Shown piece after piece: positions 48,361-59,644 of a DNA stretch of 64,000 bases. The stretch is from NCBI GenBank assembly GCA_015680905.1, contig CM027384.1:63185001-63249000 (forward strand), read 5' to 3'. The translations under genes were made by a program, and so were the position numbers. Below the pieces are notes generated by a model that was given only the letters and a program-made list of their open reading frames with translations, had not been told where the DNA came from and searched no databases. Numbering within the stretch: position 1 is the stretch's first letter; each line of letters begins with the position of its first letter. The DNA comes from Coptis chinensis. Taxonomy: Eukaryota > Streptophyta > Magnoliopsida > Ranunculales > Ranunculaceae.

Positions 48361-49085
48361 CTACTCATGACAAATCTCATGACTCTTATAATACTCTTCA
48401 AACGACCCAATGTACTCTCTCCCATTATCTGAATGAATACACTTTAAAGGCTTCCCTGTCTCTCTTTCCACCATGCTATGAAAAATCTTGAACACACCAA
48501 GAACTTCATCCTTAGTCTTCAGACTATATGCCCATATCTTTCTTGACGCGTCATCAATGAAAGTCAAGAAGTACAAAGCTCTCCCATAGGACTTCACTTT
48601 CATAGGACCACATAAATCCAAGTGTACAAGCTCAAGAATATTTTCCTTTCGGTGAGAGGAGAATCTTTGGAAAGACACCCTATGTTGTTTTCCAACCAAA
48701 CAATGAGTTCATCTATTTAAATGCGTACATTTGATGTTTGGCAAGGCCTTTTGATTGACAAGAACTTTCATGCCTTTCTTTCTCATATAACACAATCTCT
48801 TATGACATAGTTCGGTGGAAGCTTCTTCTTGTACCACATTTAACTCTACTTTACACAAACTAACTTGTGTCTTGTAAAGCGAGCAACTCTTCTTCCCTTT
48901 GGCTACCACAAAAGAACATTTGCTTAGTTTACATACCCCATTACCAAACGAGCTTTGGAACCCATCATCATCTAACTTTTCAGCGGAAATTAGGCTTAGT
49001 CGAATGTCAGGAACATGTTTTACATCCTTCAGTGACAAGGTGTAGTCGACATTGGTTTCTACATGAACATCACCAATATCTATAA
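48361..49085 (-). pseudogene. copia-2 integrase core and pre-integrase domain
   Basis: 48699-48361: HLDLCGPMKVKSYGRALYF, FIDDASRKIWAYSLK and CIHSDNGREYIGSFEEYY, containing the D and D of the DDE triad. 49038-48709: DVKHVPDIRLSLISAEKLDD and AEASTELCHKRLCYM-like text (the WHxRLGH region degraded). Confidence 0.9.
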
Positions 49086-50120
49086 TCTTCGAGACTCCAT
49101 CTTTACCTCACCAAATTCACCATATATGTAGGTAGTGAAGAAACTCCTGTGCGGTGTGACGTGATAGGACGCTCCGATATCTATCACCCACTATATATCT
49201 TGACATGAGATACTAACACAACACTCACCACAATTTGACACAATCCCCACTAAATCATCGTCTGCTATTGTTGTAGTATTTCGGTTTATGCTTCCGTTCC
49301 TTTTTACCATGTCTTCATGTACACAATTATTCTTCTCATCTCTCTTCAGTGTTCTACACTCATATCTGAAGTGATTTTTGGTGGCACAATAGTAACATTG
49401 TCTCTCTGTCTTAGGAGTTCTAGTTTCACCCCTAGATTTACTTATGTCATCACCTCTAGAATGAGATGGTTTTCTACTCTTACCTCTCCCCCGCTTCTCT
49501 GTGACAAGGATTTCTGAGTGAGAGGAGCTGCTTCGTGAACCCCTTCTTGTCTCCTCATTCAACAATGCCCCGGTAACCATTTCCATTGAAACGATTCCAT
49601 CTGTAACGGCTCCGCCAGGAGAAACTGTCAAAGTCTCCCAACTGTCGGGTAGAGAGTTTAATAGTAACAAAGCCTCAACTTCATCACTCATATGAATATT
49701 CATCAAATGCAACTGATTGATGATATTTTGTACGTCATTAAGATGTTCAAATATTGAATAATATTCTTTATACTTTGAGTTAGCAAACTTCTTAATGGGT
49801 AACACTTTGTTGCCTGTAGACTTTCTCTCGTAAAGGTCTTCCAATTTCTTCCACAAGCTAAAAGCGGTAGTCTCTTGAGATATAGGATACATAGTGGAAG
49901 ACACTATCGTCAATCCACTATCAAATGTACCAAATAGTTTTTCTATCAAGCATCTTCCAATTTGCATCGGATACTTCTGTCGGTTTTACTCCTCCATTCT
50001 CAATGGGTTATGCCAAGTCCTTGCAATAAAGCAAGTCTTCCATCTTGGCTTTCCAAATAGTGTAATTACCTCTATTTAGACTAGTTATGCGAGTGTTTAT
50101 AGAATGATTCATCTCAACAA
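49086..50120 (-). pseudogene. copia-2 gag and protease
   Basis: Gag frame 49967-49191 carries LWKKLEDLYERKSTGNKV, NDVQNIINQLHLMNIHMSDE, a basic Arg/Ser-rich stretch, and a CCHC-like knuckle CYYCATKNHFRYEC. The protease follows near 49185-49100 with WVIDIGASYHVT, where the active-site DSGA/DTGA is DIGA. The gag N-terminus (50120-49968) is in other frames. Confidence 0.9.
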
Positions 50121-50210
50121 GTTATTTCAACTCAAATTTTTTTTTAGGAATTTTATCAAACACCTTCCAAGCAAGATTTGGATAACAATCTTTGTGATTA
50201 ATCTAACCAT

Positions 50211-50223
50211 GGATCTGATACCA
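50211..50223 (-). other. copia-2 primer-binding site
   Basis: Minus TGGTATCAGATCC next to the 5' LTR. It matches the initiator-methionine tRNA complement TGGTATCAGAGC at 10 of 12 bases. Confidence 0.85.
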
Positions 50224-50228
50224 CTTAT

Positions 50229-50902
50229 TGAGAAAAATGATACCAATCGATCCCCACTAAGATAGTTTGCACTTGGACAATCTATTACTCTAATAAAAAA
50301 TCTAAACTTCAACTACAACCAACAACGACAACCTAAGCTATGGAATTTATTATCACAAACAAACAATAACAATGTAAATTAACTTACCGCAATGAGACAC
50401 AATATATAATGTGGTTCGGCTAATGATGTCTATTTTCACAAGAGCAAATCATTTTATAAGTGTGGGAATGAAAATTACAATAATCACTTCTCTCAAGTCT
50501 CTCCAACTTACTAGATCTCTCTTCTCTCTTTATAAATTTTTTCTATTTACAAGGGTTTCCTCTCAATTTTAGTTGCTCTCAAAATTGGGTTTCTATTCAA
50601 ATCAAATTTACTGAAAACCTAATTTTGGTTTATATAAAATCTGAAATTTCATCGAAAAATGAAAGTCCGAAACTTACTGTGTAAATGCTAGAGCACGCCT
50701 TGGGCAAGACCAACTTGAGCGCGGAACACCCCCAACTTCCAGTAACTTGTTTCAAAAAACACAAGAAAAAAAAACTATCTTCTTTTTTCCATACTAGAGC
50801 GCGGGCGCGCGTACTCTGAGCGTGACCGCCCCTTCACCTGTTCACATGAACAATATCAATTCATGCCACATGGTGAGAGGGCTCACACAGTCACACCCAA
50901 CA
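50229..50902 (-). repeat. 5' LTR of copia-2
   Basis: Starts TGTTGGGTGTGACTG on minus at 50902 and ends near TTTTTCTCA at 50229, five bases before the primer site. A TATA-like TTTTATATAAACC lies on minus near 50642-50630. Confidence 0.85.
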
Positions 50903-52367
50903 GTTTGGTATGATCTGTTAATATGTGAGCTTGAAACTTTACCATCAGGTTGGTATGGTTTGCAAATATAGGCATGAAATTTAATATGAAAAATGTACCA
51001 CCCAAAACGTTAATCAGATTTCTAATCACTGACACCACTTGTGCTCAGAGCATGGAAAAATGCTTTGATAACTGTGATAAAGTAGGATTTTAGAATAAAT
51101 GATTTTATATAGAGCACAATAGGCTTACTATGAGTAAGATTGGCAGCGTTCACTATAATTTGGTACTATCAATCGACAGTGACCATGAACGGCTCACTGT
51201 CCCCTATTTCATCATGATTTTCATCAGACTGATATACCATGTACAATCTCTCGTTTATGAATTGATGTAATGAATTTACCAAAAAAAAAAAGAATTAATG
51301 TAATGAATGATGCTAGAGGCATATGTAAATAATGAATTGTGTACAAATAAATAAAGCTTAGTATTGGATCAAAATAAAACCTCTCGTTTATAGTCTACAT
51401 CAGTACTTGCATTTGCACCACTTTCCCACTTACTTCTTTTCCATATGGTTTCCCCCAACCTATCAATACTAGAACACTCGCATCATAAAAAGAAGGATTA
51501 AAGAAGTTCGGTTCTTCTCAGTTCTCACAAGTCATGATCAAACAGCAGCGCATCTTCTCTTCCAACAGCAAACAATTGAGTGAAAGGAAATGGATGACTT
51601 GATTGTCTTTATCCCTTCTTTCTTCTTTTAATTTACTCATGTTTCCATTTGTTATCTGTTTCAAGCCTCCTCCTACATGTGCGTGCGGGGTCATCTAACA
51701 CATGAACGGATGAACCCAATCCAAGTGCTGCCCCTCTCCCTTTTCATACAACTCAATTCTCAGCATATGCATATGCCCAACTTACACATTTTCCTCTTCT
51801 ATTCTTTTCCACAAAATTATTTAGAGTTGATAGCTTGAGCAGTGTTAGTGGCTGTGGTCCAAAATATCTAGTCAAGTTTCGATCATGATCGAATGTTGAT
51901 GGACATGGTACATTTCTGTCAGGCATTGAGTTGGTTACGCATCACCTTCACTTTATGATCGAAAAATAACTAATGTCGTGCCAAATAATTATTGCAATAA
52001 TCCATTGCGTGGCCTACTTAGAGTGGGGAGAAAAGGTAGCAAAATAATAATTGAGCTAAAGACTTGGGCATGTGAATTATATGCAGATTCTGATATGTAC
52101 ATGAATAAGATGGTGATGGAGTCGGCCTCATTGCATGGATAATGCTGAAAATAATTTGAGAATACAAATTACAGGGGATGTTAAAAGCAGTAACTAGTAA
52201 TTTAGAAAGGTTCTAGAGTTTAGGGTTGATAATTCCTTGGTGTCCAAATTTATGGTTTTAGAGTCTTAGCTTAGAAAGTCATTCCAAGAAAATCATTCAG
52301 AAAAATAAGAATAATTGAATAATATACATATAATATATTGATTACCAGCCTACCATGTATTTGTGTT
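50903..52367. other. Intergenic DNA, no gene
   Basis: AT-rich, with no frame and no clear element. Short A run at 51281-51291. Confidence 0.6.
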
Positions 52368-52707
52368 CGTGTATTGTGAGTTAAAAGTTATTTACGCCTT
52401 GTTCTATGGACTATGAATCTATGATGATGTTTTGGTTTGAGGGAAATCTTAGTACAAGCTTGTAGTTTTTAATTAGGATGAAATGTCCTTATGTTTTGGC
52501 TGATAGTAAATTGTTAGGGTCGTGGCTGATAATTATTTGTTTCTGCTATAGACTATAGTCATCCTTTTGGAATCTAAATCTAACATCATTGCTTAAATCA
52601 GAGACTCATGATCTCAATTTGTAGAAACATAAATATAATTATATTACACAATAGATTTTCTGTAGGAAACAAAATTAGGACAAGAGGCTGAGCGTTTGTC
52701 ATTTCCA
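52368..52707 (-). other. ABCB1 3' UTR and downstream flank
   Basis: Matches 45100-45446 almost base for base, which marks the extent of the duplicated segment. It contains AATAAA-like sequence on the minus strand close to the stop codon. Confidence 0.7.
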
Positions 52708-55700
52708 TCACTTTCCAAGCTCTTCCTCTTGTTGAGATTTTGTCAACGAACTTGAGCCTGGTGCTATTCCCACACTTTGATGTGAAAATCGTTGCATTTG
52801 TATCATTCTGGCGTAACTCCCATCTGGGCAATGATTCATGAGATGCAAATGAGACCCTTGCTCTGCCACCTTCCCATCATCGATCACAGCAATTACATGT
52901 GCATTTCTTATTGTTGCAAGACGGTGCGCAACAACAATGGTAGTACGTCCTGATCGTGCACGCTCAAGTGCCTCTTGGATGAACTTTTCTGACTCGGCGT
53001 CAAGTGCACTGGTTGCTTCATCTAGTAGCATTATCTCTGCTTTCCTTAGAAAGGCTCGAGCAATAGCAATTCTTTGCCTTTGTCCACCTGATAATTGGAC
53101 TCCTCTCTCACCAACCCAAGTGCGGTATCCATTAGGCAATGCCGAGATGAATTTATGAGCATTTGCTTGAGTAGCAGCCTCAATGATCTCAGTTTCCGTT
53201 GCAGAATCATGCCCATATGCAATGTTGTCGTATATGGTAGCAGCAAATAAACATGGCTCCTGAGGAACCATTGCAATGTGTTGTCTTAACGATCTAAGAT
53301 TGTATTTACGAATATCCTTTCCATCAATCACTACCCGCCCGGATGTTGGCTCATAGAATCGTAGTGCGAGTGCAATGACAGAGCTTTTCCCACAGCCACT
53401 GGGGCCAACGAGGGCCAATGTCTTTCCTGCACGAGCGCGTAGAGTAAGGTCACGGAATACAGGAATATCTGGACGAGATGGGTACGAAAAGTCAATGTGC
53501 TTGAATTCAATCTCCCCTCGTAATTTTTCAGGAACAGGGGTAGCATCGTGATCATCAGGCTCAATTTCAGTCTTGCGGTCTAAGAGTTCAAAGACAGAGT
53601 GCATGGCACGACCACCCTTGATGAAGTCAGGAGCAAGGGTTAGAGTTTCAGCAGCACCATTAGCTGACACCATGAGTACCATGAAGACGCGAATCGTTTT
53701 TGAGAAGTCAGATATACCATGTTTCACTAGCCAGGAAGCATACCATAACCCAAGTGCATAGGAGGCATAGAGTAAGAATTGGGCTACCCCAAAGCCAGTT
53801 CCAGCTATCTGCCCCTTCCAGAAGCAGCGCCGTAGGGGCGTTTGAAGGTTGGCTGAGAAGAGACCAACTATCTGTGCCTCCGAATTGAAAGCAGCAACAG
53901 TTCTTACATTAGCCACAGCCTCGGCTGCTAACTGTGTTGACTTTGTGTGAGCAGCTTCTAAATCACCAGAAAAGCCTTTCATGAACATTTTCTGCAAAAT
54001 GTTACACAGACTATCCTTTTAAAAATTGGATCTTCAGTTAAATAAGATTTGGATGTATGGCACAATGTGTTTGTATAGGAGAGACTTCGAAACACAAACC
54101 TGCAAGACAGTGGCAGCAACAACTACGGGAAAGACAGCTACAAGAACAAGTGCAAGGCGCCACTGCAAAACAAATCCTGCCGTGCAAGCAACAAGCATGA
54201 GGGCAGAATTTTGCATGATCACTGAAATCCGGTCCCCAATTGCTGAACGTACATTGTTGGCATCAAGTGCCAACCTTGCAGCCATTCTAGCACTCTCATT
54301 ATCTTCTTTGTCAAACCAAGCCATTTCGTTATTCAATACTGCTGTCAGCATCTTCTCCCTCACTCGCTTTGTAAGATTTTCCCCCACAACATCCCAGAAG
54401 AAATTCTGAAGTGTGTTAAAGAGGAAGGCAGCCGAGGAGACTCCAATCAGTAAATAACAGTACTTTCCAATCTCTCGGCGCATGTAAGCATGGTCTTGGC
54501 TGTAGTAGACACTGAGGACGGCACTGAGGACATAGGCAAAGAGTGCACTAATGGATCCACAAACGATGGAACCAATCGAACCAATTAATGCATATTTCCA
54601 TTCAGGGGAGTTCATCTTCACAAGGCGCCAAAAGGAGCTGGCTTGTTTCTTGAAAGCAAGCTTCTCAAGCCTGTAACTGGAGTGACCACCATCAATGGAA
54701 AGGCTAAACTCAGAGTTGGAGAAATCAGAGAGCCTGCGTGAGTATGGTGATCGACCATAGGACGAATTCCGGGCAATGATTGGAGAGCTTACCGAGTTTC
54801 TGGCACTAGAAGGCCTGCTCAAGATGTATGATTTTAGAAGAGTTTAATAAAGTACCATTCAGTAGAAAAATCAAGAACTTTGAACAGACACTTGGGAAAT
54901 ACGATTGTGAGATTCCAAAAACCAAACGCCAAGAATTCTTGATAGGGATTTCTGGAAGCTACCTTGCACTACTCTTTCTAGCATTGTTGATAGCATTTTC
55001 ATGTGCCATTTCTTGCATGCGAATGAGCTTAGCATAAACACTACTGTCACCTTTTGCAAAGAGCTCATCATGAGTACCAATTTCAGAAACGCTCCCTTGC
55101 TGCAGGACTGCTACAAGGTCAGCTTTTCGGATGGTGGAGAGCCTGTGGGCAATCACAAGAGTTGTTCTTCCAATCATGAAACGGTCAAGCGCTTCCTGCA
55201 CCAACTTCTCTGATTCCGAGTCCAATGCACTTGTTGCCTCATCCAAGAGAAGTATCGTCGGGTTCTTAAGCATTGCTCTGGCAATAGCAATCCTCTGCTT
55301 CTGACCTCCAGAGAGCTGCAACCCTCTTTCTCCTACCTGAAATATCCACAAACCGTCTTCAATTATCTAATGTAAATGAATGTTTAAATTAACATTAATA
55401 AAAGAGAGTTACTTCTAGAACCAAGTACGTCATTCCACATTTTTACGGTGTATTTGCAATCCCTTCTATTGGTCTCTTAATTTATGATTGCTACGGATAT
55501 ATGAACTTCTTTTCGGAACAAAAAGGGAATTGGTTACTTGTCCCTTTGAAACGGAATCCATACCGTGTTAGACTTTTAATCTTCTTGAAATTTTGTTTCC
55601 ATGATAAGTCCTGGGAGATTCTCTGCCACTTCAGTATGTCGATAGTATACTCCAAGAACATGATTTTTTTTTTTTATAAAGCAAGAACATGACTGAAAGC

Positions 55701-58255
55701 TGACAATGCTTACTTGAATTAATTATCTATGTCAATAGTACACATGTTGACTGATAATATTTTATCCCAATTACCAAGCGCTTCCCTAGAACTGACTAAT
55801 AAAGTTAGGTTTTGTTAGTTGACCACAAAGACTCATTTTTAAAATTTGCAACTTGAATAAGCATCCAATATTTTTGTGTTACAACTTACAGGGTATCACC
55901 TAAATCAAGATATATGCCCAAAGCAGGAGAATCTATTTGGGGACACTGTCATGGCACATGGAAACAAACTGAAGATCTGGATTAATTATTTAAAAATGGA
56001 CAATGTCAACCATCCAACACCTAACTTCAAAAAGTCTGAATTACATCAGATAGTTGGTTCTTAGGAACAATGTCTTATCCCAAATGTTTGAGTTTTCATA
56101 AAGAAATACATTTACCATTAACCTCCTTGAATGGCAAAAATATCTGGAGGTTGTTCAGAAAGACAAACCTGAGTGTTGTAGCCATCAGGAAGTTTGGCGA
56201 TGAACGAGTCAGCATTAGCGACTCTAGCTGCCTCTTCAACCTCAACATGTGTAGCTTCAGGCTTGCCCAGGAGTATATTTTCTTGAATAGTAGTAGCAAA
56301 CAAAGCAGGCTCTTGGCTCACAAGGCCTATCTGTTGCCTTAACCATTTCAACTTGAGCTTCTTAATGTCCTGCCCATCTAGCAGAACCTGTCCTGTACAG
56401 TCATTGATAGAGATCTTTACACATGAAATTCATGACTAGGGAGCAGAAATAACTTCAATTAATGGAATAACACAATACATTATATCTTTAATTATTCACC
56501 TGAAATGGGATCATAGAATCTTTCAATAAGGGAAACAACAGTGCTCTTACCAGAGCCACTACTTCCTACTAGAGCTATGGTCTTCCCAACTGGAATATTC
56601 AGAGAGAAGTCATTGAGAATTCGAACATCTGGCCTTGATGGATATGAGAACTCGACATTTTTCAATTCTAAGTGGCCTGTAATCGTATCCAACACCAAAC
56701 CTGTTTCAGCATTACGGTCAATACTTGGTTTATGATCTATAGTGCAGTAAATCTTGGCAGCAGCAACTTTTGCCTTGGCGAATGCTTGCATGCTTGGTGC
56801 AGATTGTGCCAAAGCCCTGAACATCATATTAGCTTTTTATGAATTCCATTAAAATTGATTTCATATAGAAAAATAAGAGGAATTCTGAGCAAGTGCTTAC
56901 AGTCCACCTATCATAACAGAGAACATAGTTGCTATGGCAAGTCCTCCATTGGTGAAATGGTGTCTAACTAGGTAACCTCCATACCACAAAAGAAGCGCAT
57001 AACAGCAAAACACAGTGAAGTATGTCGCTCCCAGTCCGACTCCCTTAGCGAGTCCAGTCCTGTAACCAATCCTCTGCGCGATTCTTAACGCAGAGGAGTA
57101 TGCCTGAATTGTTCTTGATTCACCAACAAAAGCAAATACTGTTCGAATTTGGAGTATTGACTGCATTTGAATTTGAAGATAATAAATTTTCACAAAAATA
57201 AGGGGCAAAAAAACATATTTAAGTCATTAATAGTTAATATTTTCACCTGTTCTGCAATGGTTCCTGCTTGAGAAAGAGATTCTTGGCTCTTTGAAGAGAG
57301 TTTAGACAATGTAGTAGCGTGTATACCGCCTATCAAAGCGATGATAGGAGCAACACCAAGTGTTACAAGAGCTAATTGCCAAACTGCAGTGAATCCCACA
57401 ACGAAGCCAGATACAAATGTAGCCATATAATGGATAAAATTCCCCAACTGCAAAAGAAGTTCCCAATCAGTTTTAACTGAAAAGAAAATGCAGAACCAAA
57501 TGAAGTTCTTCTGCTCTTTACCTTCTCACTAATGGCGTCTTGAACTAACACAGCATCGGTATTAATGGCAAAAACGACATCCGAAGTCCTAAATTCTGTA
57601 TCAAAGTACTGTACATCTTGGTTCAGAGCAGCTTCTAAGTACTTAATCCTCATTTTTGTTGTTTGCCTTTCTCCAGTCCACATCCAACAAGATATCTCTG
57701 CACAACATTCCAACTATTTTATATGAACAAACTCAACTAAAAGATGAACTAAAAGAACAAACCCCAAATTAGTACAGGAAGCAGTGACAAAATCATCTAA
57801 CCTGCCCATGATGATGCCCAAATTGCAGCACCAACCACAAGAAAGTAAAATGCAAACTGCAAATTCACAAAAACAATTAAAAGATCCTTGGGTATCCATT
57901 TTTATCAACAGAGACTACTTAATATACACATTGTTTGCATTACTACCTTTAATACTTCTTGCATCATTTTATCAACATTGTTAGCATTAGCACCAAAAGA
58001 GTTCACAAGATCAGCGAAAAACCGAAGAAATATTGGTAATGAACAGCCATGAACAATTGCACCTATACTTCCAATAGCCATTAACACATAATCTAACTTA
58101 TCAGAAAATCTAAAAAGTTGTCCAAACCCAACAGAAGGAAGAGTTGCACTTGGCTTCTCTTCTTGAATAGCATCCTTGTTCTTTCCCTTAGAAACCTCCA
58201 TCACTTCACTAACTTCCTTTTCTAGTACAACTGTATTTGTTCCTTGTAATGACAT
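52708..58255 (-). CDS. ABCB1: ABCB1/PGP1-like auxin transporter, 10 exons, intact
   Basis: Full-size ABC exporter (TMD-NBD-TMD-NBD) of 1304 residues, plasma membrane. Arabidopsis ABCB1 exports auxin. Exons (minus): 58255-57947, 57802-57856, 57522-57697, 57247-57447, 56901-57160, 56500-56816, 56169-56392, 54963-55336, 54100-54814, 52708-53991. All junctions are GT-AG, and phases add up to 3915 bp with no stop. Start ATG at 58255 (MSLQGTNT). NBD1: Walker [10 protein letters not shown] (~417), LSGGQ (~522), LLLDEATS (~543). The linker [18 protein letters not shown] is Ser-rich, as in ABCB1. NBD2: GPSGCGKSS (~1073), LSGGQRQR (~1177), MLLDEATS (~1198). Text throughout follows ABCB1 rather than ABCB4/19 relatives ([38 protein letters not shown]). 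The 10-exon layout is that of ABCB1. A slight oddity is ALALRFYEP where QRFYEP is usual. Confidence 0.97.
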
Positions 58256-58632
58256 TATATGTTTATCACTTTTTGAGTCTTTGATTGTTTGAGCTGAAAT
58301 GCTTGTTGGTTAGAGTTCGTTTTCTCACAGTTGAAGACAACTACTTAAACGAAAGTTGAAAGACAAATACTAATAAATAATACTGCTAACAAGCAGCTCA
58401 TATATTTAGTTAATAAAGAGTTGCACCCATCCCACTCTACTCCACTACACAAATATAGTAAGTAATGATGATATTATCTACACCCCATTCACAACGTCAC
58501 CATGTTCTCTTTTACCAAAAACTTAAAAACAACGTCACTGTAGGTTGGTATTTTGTGAACCTGTTGACAACATAATTGACCATGTCTGCAACTCTCTTTA
58601 AGTGGGGGTTGCTTCTTAGAATTTCACAAGAT
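58256..58632 (-). promoter_or_regulatory. ABCB1 5' leader and promoter region
   Basis: Upstream of the ATG, AT-rich. No TATA box can be placed with certainty. It is bounded by the unrecognised frame at 58633. Confidence 0.5.
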
Positions 58633-59184
58633 TTAAAAAACTTGTATTTTTACCAAATGGGGAACTGTGAAGGTCGGTGTAAACAAAAGAAGAAGAAATA
58701 GGGGACAAAGTATGTTTTTTTGACCAAGCAGAATCTGAGGAAGAAAAAGGACTAATAATTTATTAACCGCCAGCAGTTTCCACCGTATTGACTTTCTCAG
58801 CAAGTTAAAAGAAGGAACTGTCAGCTTAATTAGGTAGAGTACTGTACGTGTTTCTTGCCTCAAATCCATTGGATCCACCTCGAAGGAGACAACATAGTGA
58901 TTGATGGTTGAGAATGTGGGGATCACGGTGAACTTGAGGTGGATGCTAACACCGTGAGAAAGAAGGATAGTGCATTTGAGTGAGCCGAGTCCGGAGTTGT
59001 AGTCCGCTGTATTCAATGCTTCTTTTGCGTCACTCAATTCATTATCTCCTAATTTTTCCCCACGTGGGTGCCTTGCATTCACGTACACAGTCGGTTGTGT
59101 TGGCCATTTTTTTTTCCCATAGTAAAATTTCGCGATAGCGTGAGCGGTATATGTCACTATGTCAGGGTATAAGACCAAGTCCAA
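58633..59184 (-). pseudogene. Unrecognised open frame, 5' end cut by a TIR element
   Basis: A 183-codon open frame that begins without ATG inside the terminal repeat of the neighbouring transposon. Host-derived sequence starts at about LYPDIVTYTAHAIAKFYYG and includes KKWPTQPTVYVNARHPRGEK, DYNSGLGSLKCTILLSHGV and NHYVVSFEVDPMDLRQE; the last ~60 residues look like read-through. I do not recognise the family. On the far side of the transposon (from 62592 down the minus strand) a short open stretch ends VDVVCYQL and could be its upstream part. It is probably a broken host gene. Confidence 0.4.
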
Positions 59185-59312
59185 TGGAGGGCTAAAAGCA
59201 AATATAGCATTCCAAATACAAAAATATCATTATAATGGGGCGGCTAAAAAAGTCTTAAATTTAAAAGGAGTCAAAAATCTAACCAAAGTTACCATAATAA
59301 TTTTCGGGAGAG

Positions 59313-59425
59313 AGACGGCATAGTTTCTGCCGTCTGTTGGTTATTTATGTACAGACGGCAAAAACTACGTCGTCCGTATTTCGTTTTAATTAAATTGACG
59401 GACGGCAGAAACTCTACCGTCTGTA
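59313..59425. repeat. Subterminal GACGGC palindromes (left)
   Basis: AGACGGCA-TAGTTTC-TGCCGTCT (59313-59335) is a perfect inverted repeat. Two further imperfect copies follow. Related copies at 62390-62457 mark the other end. Confidence 0.75.
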
Positions 59426-59644
59426 CCTGCCAGACGCAAAAACTAACAAATCTCATTCTTCTTTTCATATACAAACTCACTCCACTTTATTCCATTCCAA
59501 TCCATTTCGTTCATGCAATAGAGACAACAATCCACGCATCCATTCAACTAAACAAAATTCATTCATTAAACAAATATGATTCAATTCATTCAACTAAACA
59601 AAATCCATATAAGTAAATTAAAACACACATAAATACAAATTCTA

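Larger units (their letters stand above)
46261..50902 (-). mobile_element. Second copia element (copia-2), lacking its 3' end
   Basis: A minus-strand copia remnant with 5' LTR (50902-50229), primer-binding site, gag, protease, integrase, RT and most of RNase H. It lacks the last part of RNase H and the 3' LTR, which end at the junction with the ABCB1 partial copy (46260/46261). The flank at 50903 (GTTTG) would be the target duplication, but the partner is lost. Numerous stops occur. Confidence 0.93.

Noticed and set aside
52937-53276. Other frames overlapping ABCB1 exon 10 on both strands
   Set aside because: Shadows of the conserved NBD2 coding sequence.
54959-54962. ABCB1 exon 8 extended to a stop at 54959 and exon 9 started at an ATG at 54822
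   Set aside because: GT-AG sites at 54962 and 54815 join the exons in phase (AG/G codon) and match ABCB1, so the longer open frames are intron read-through.
59347-59616. Plus-strand 89-aa frame in the PMD transposon
   Set aside because: It covers subterminal palindromes and AT-rich DNA, with no protein-like features.
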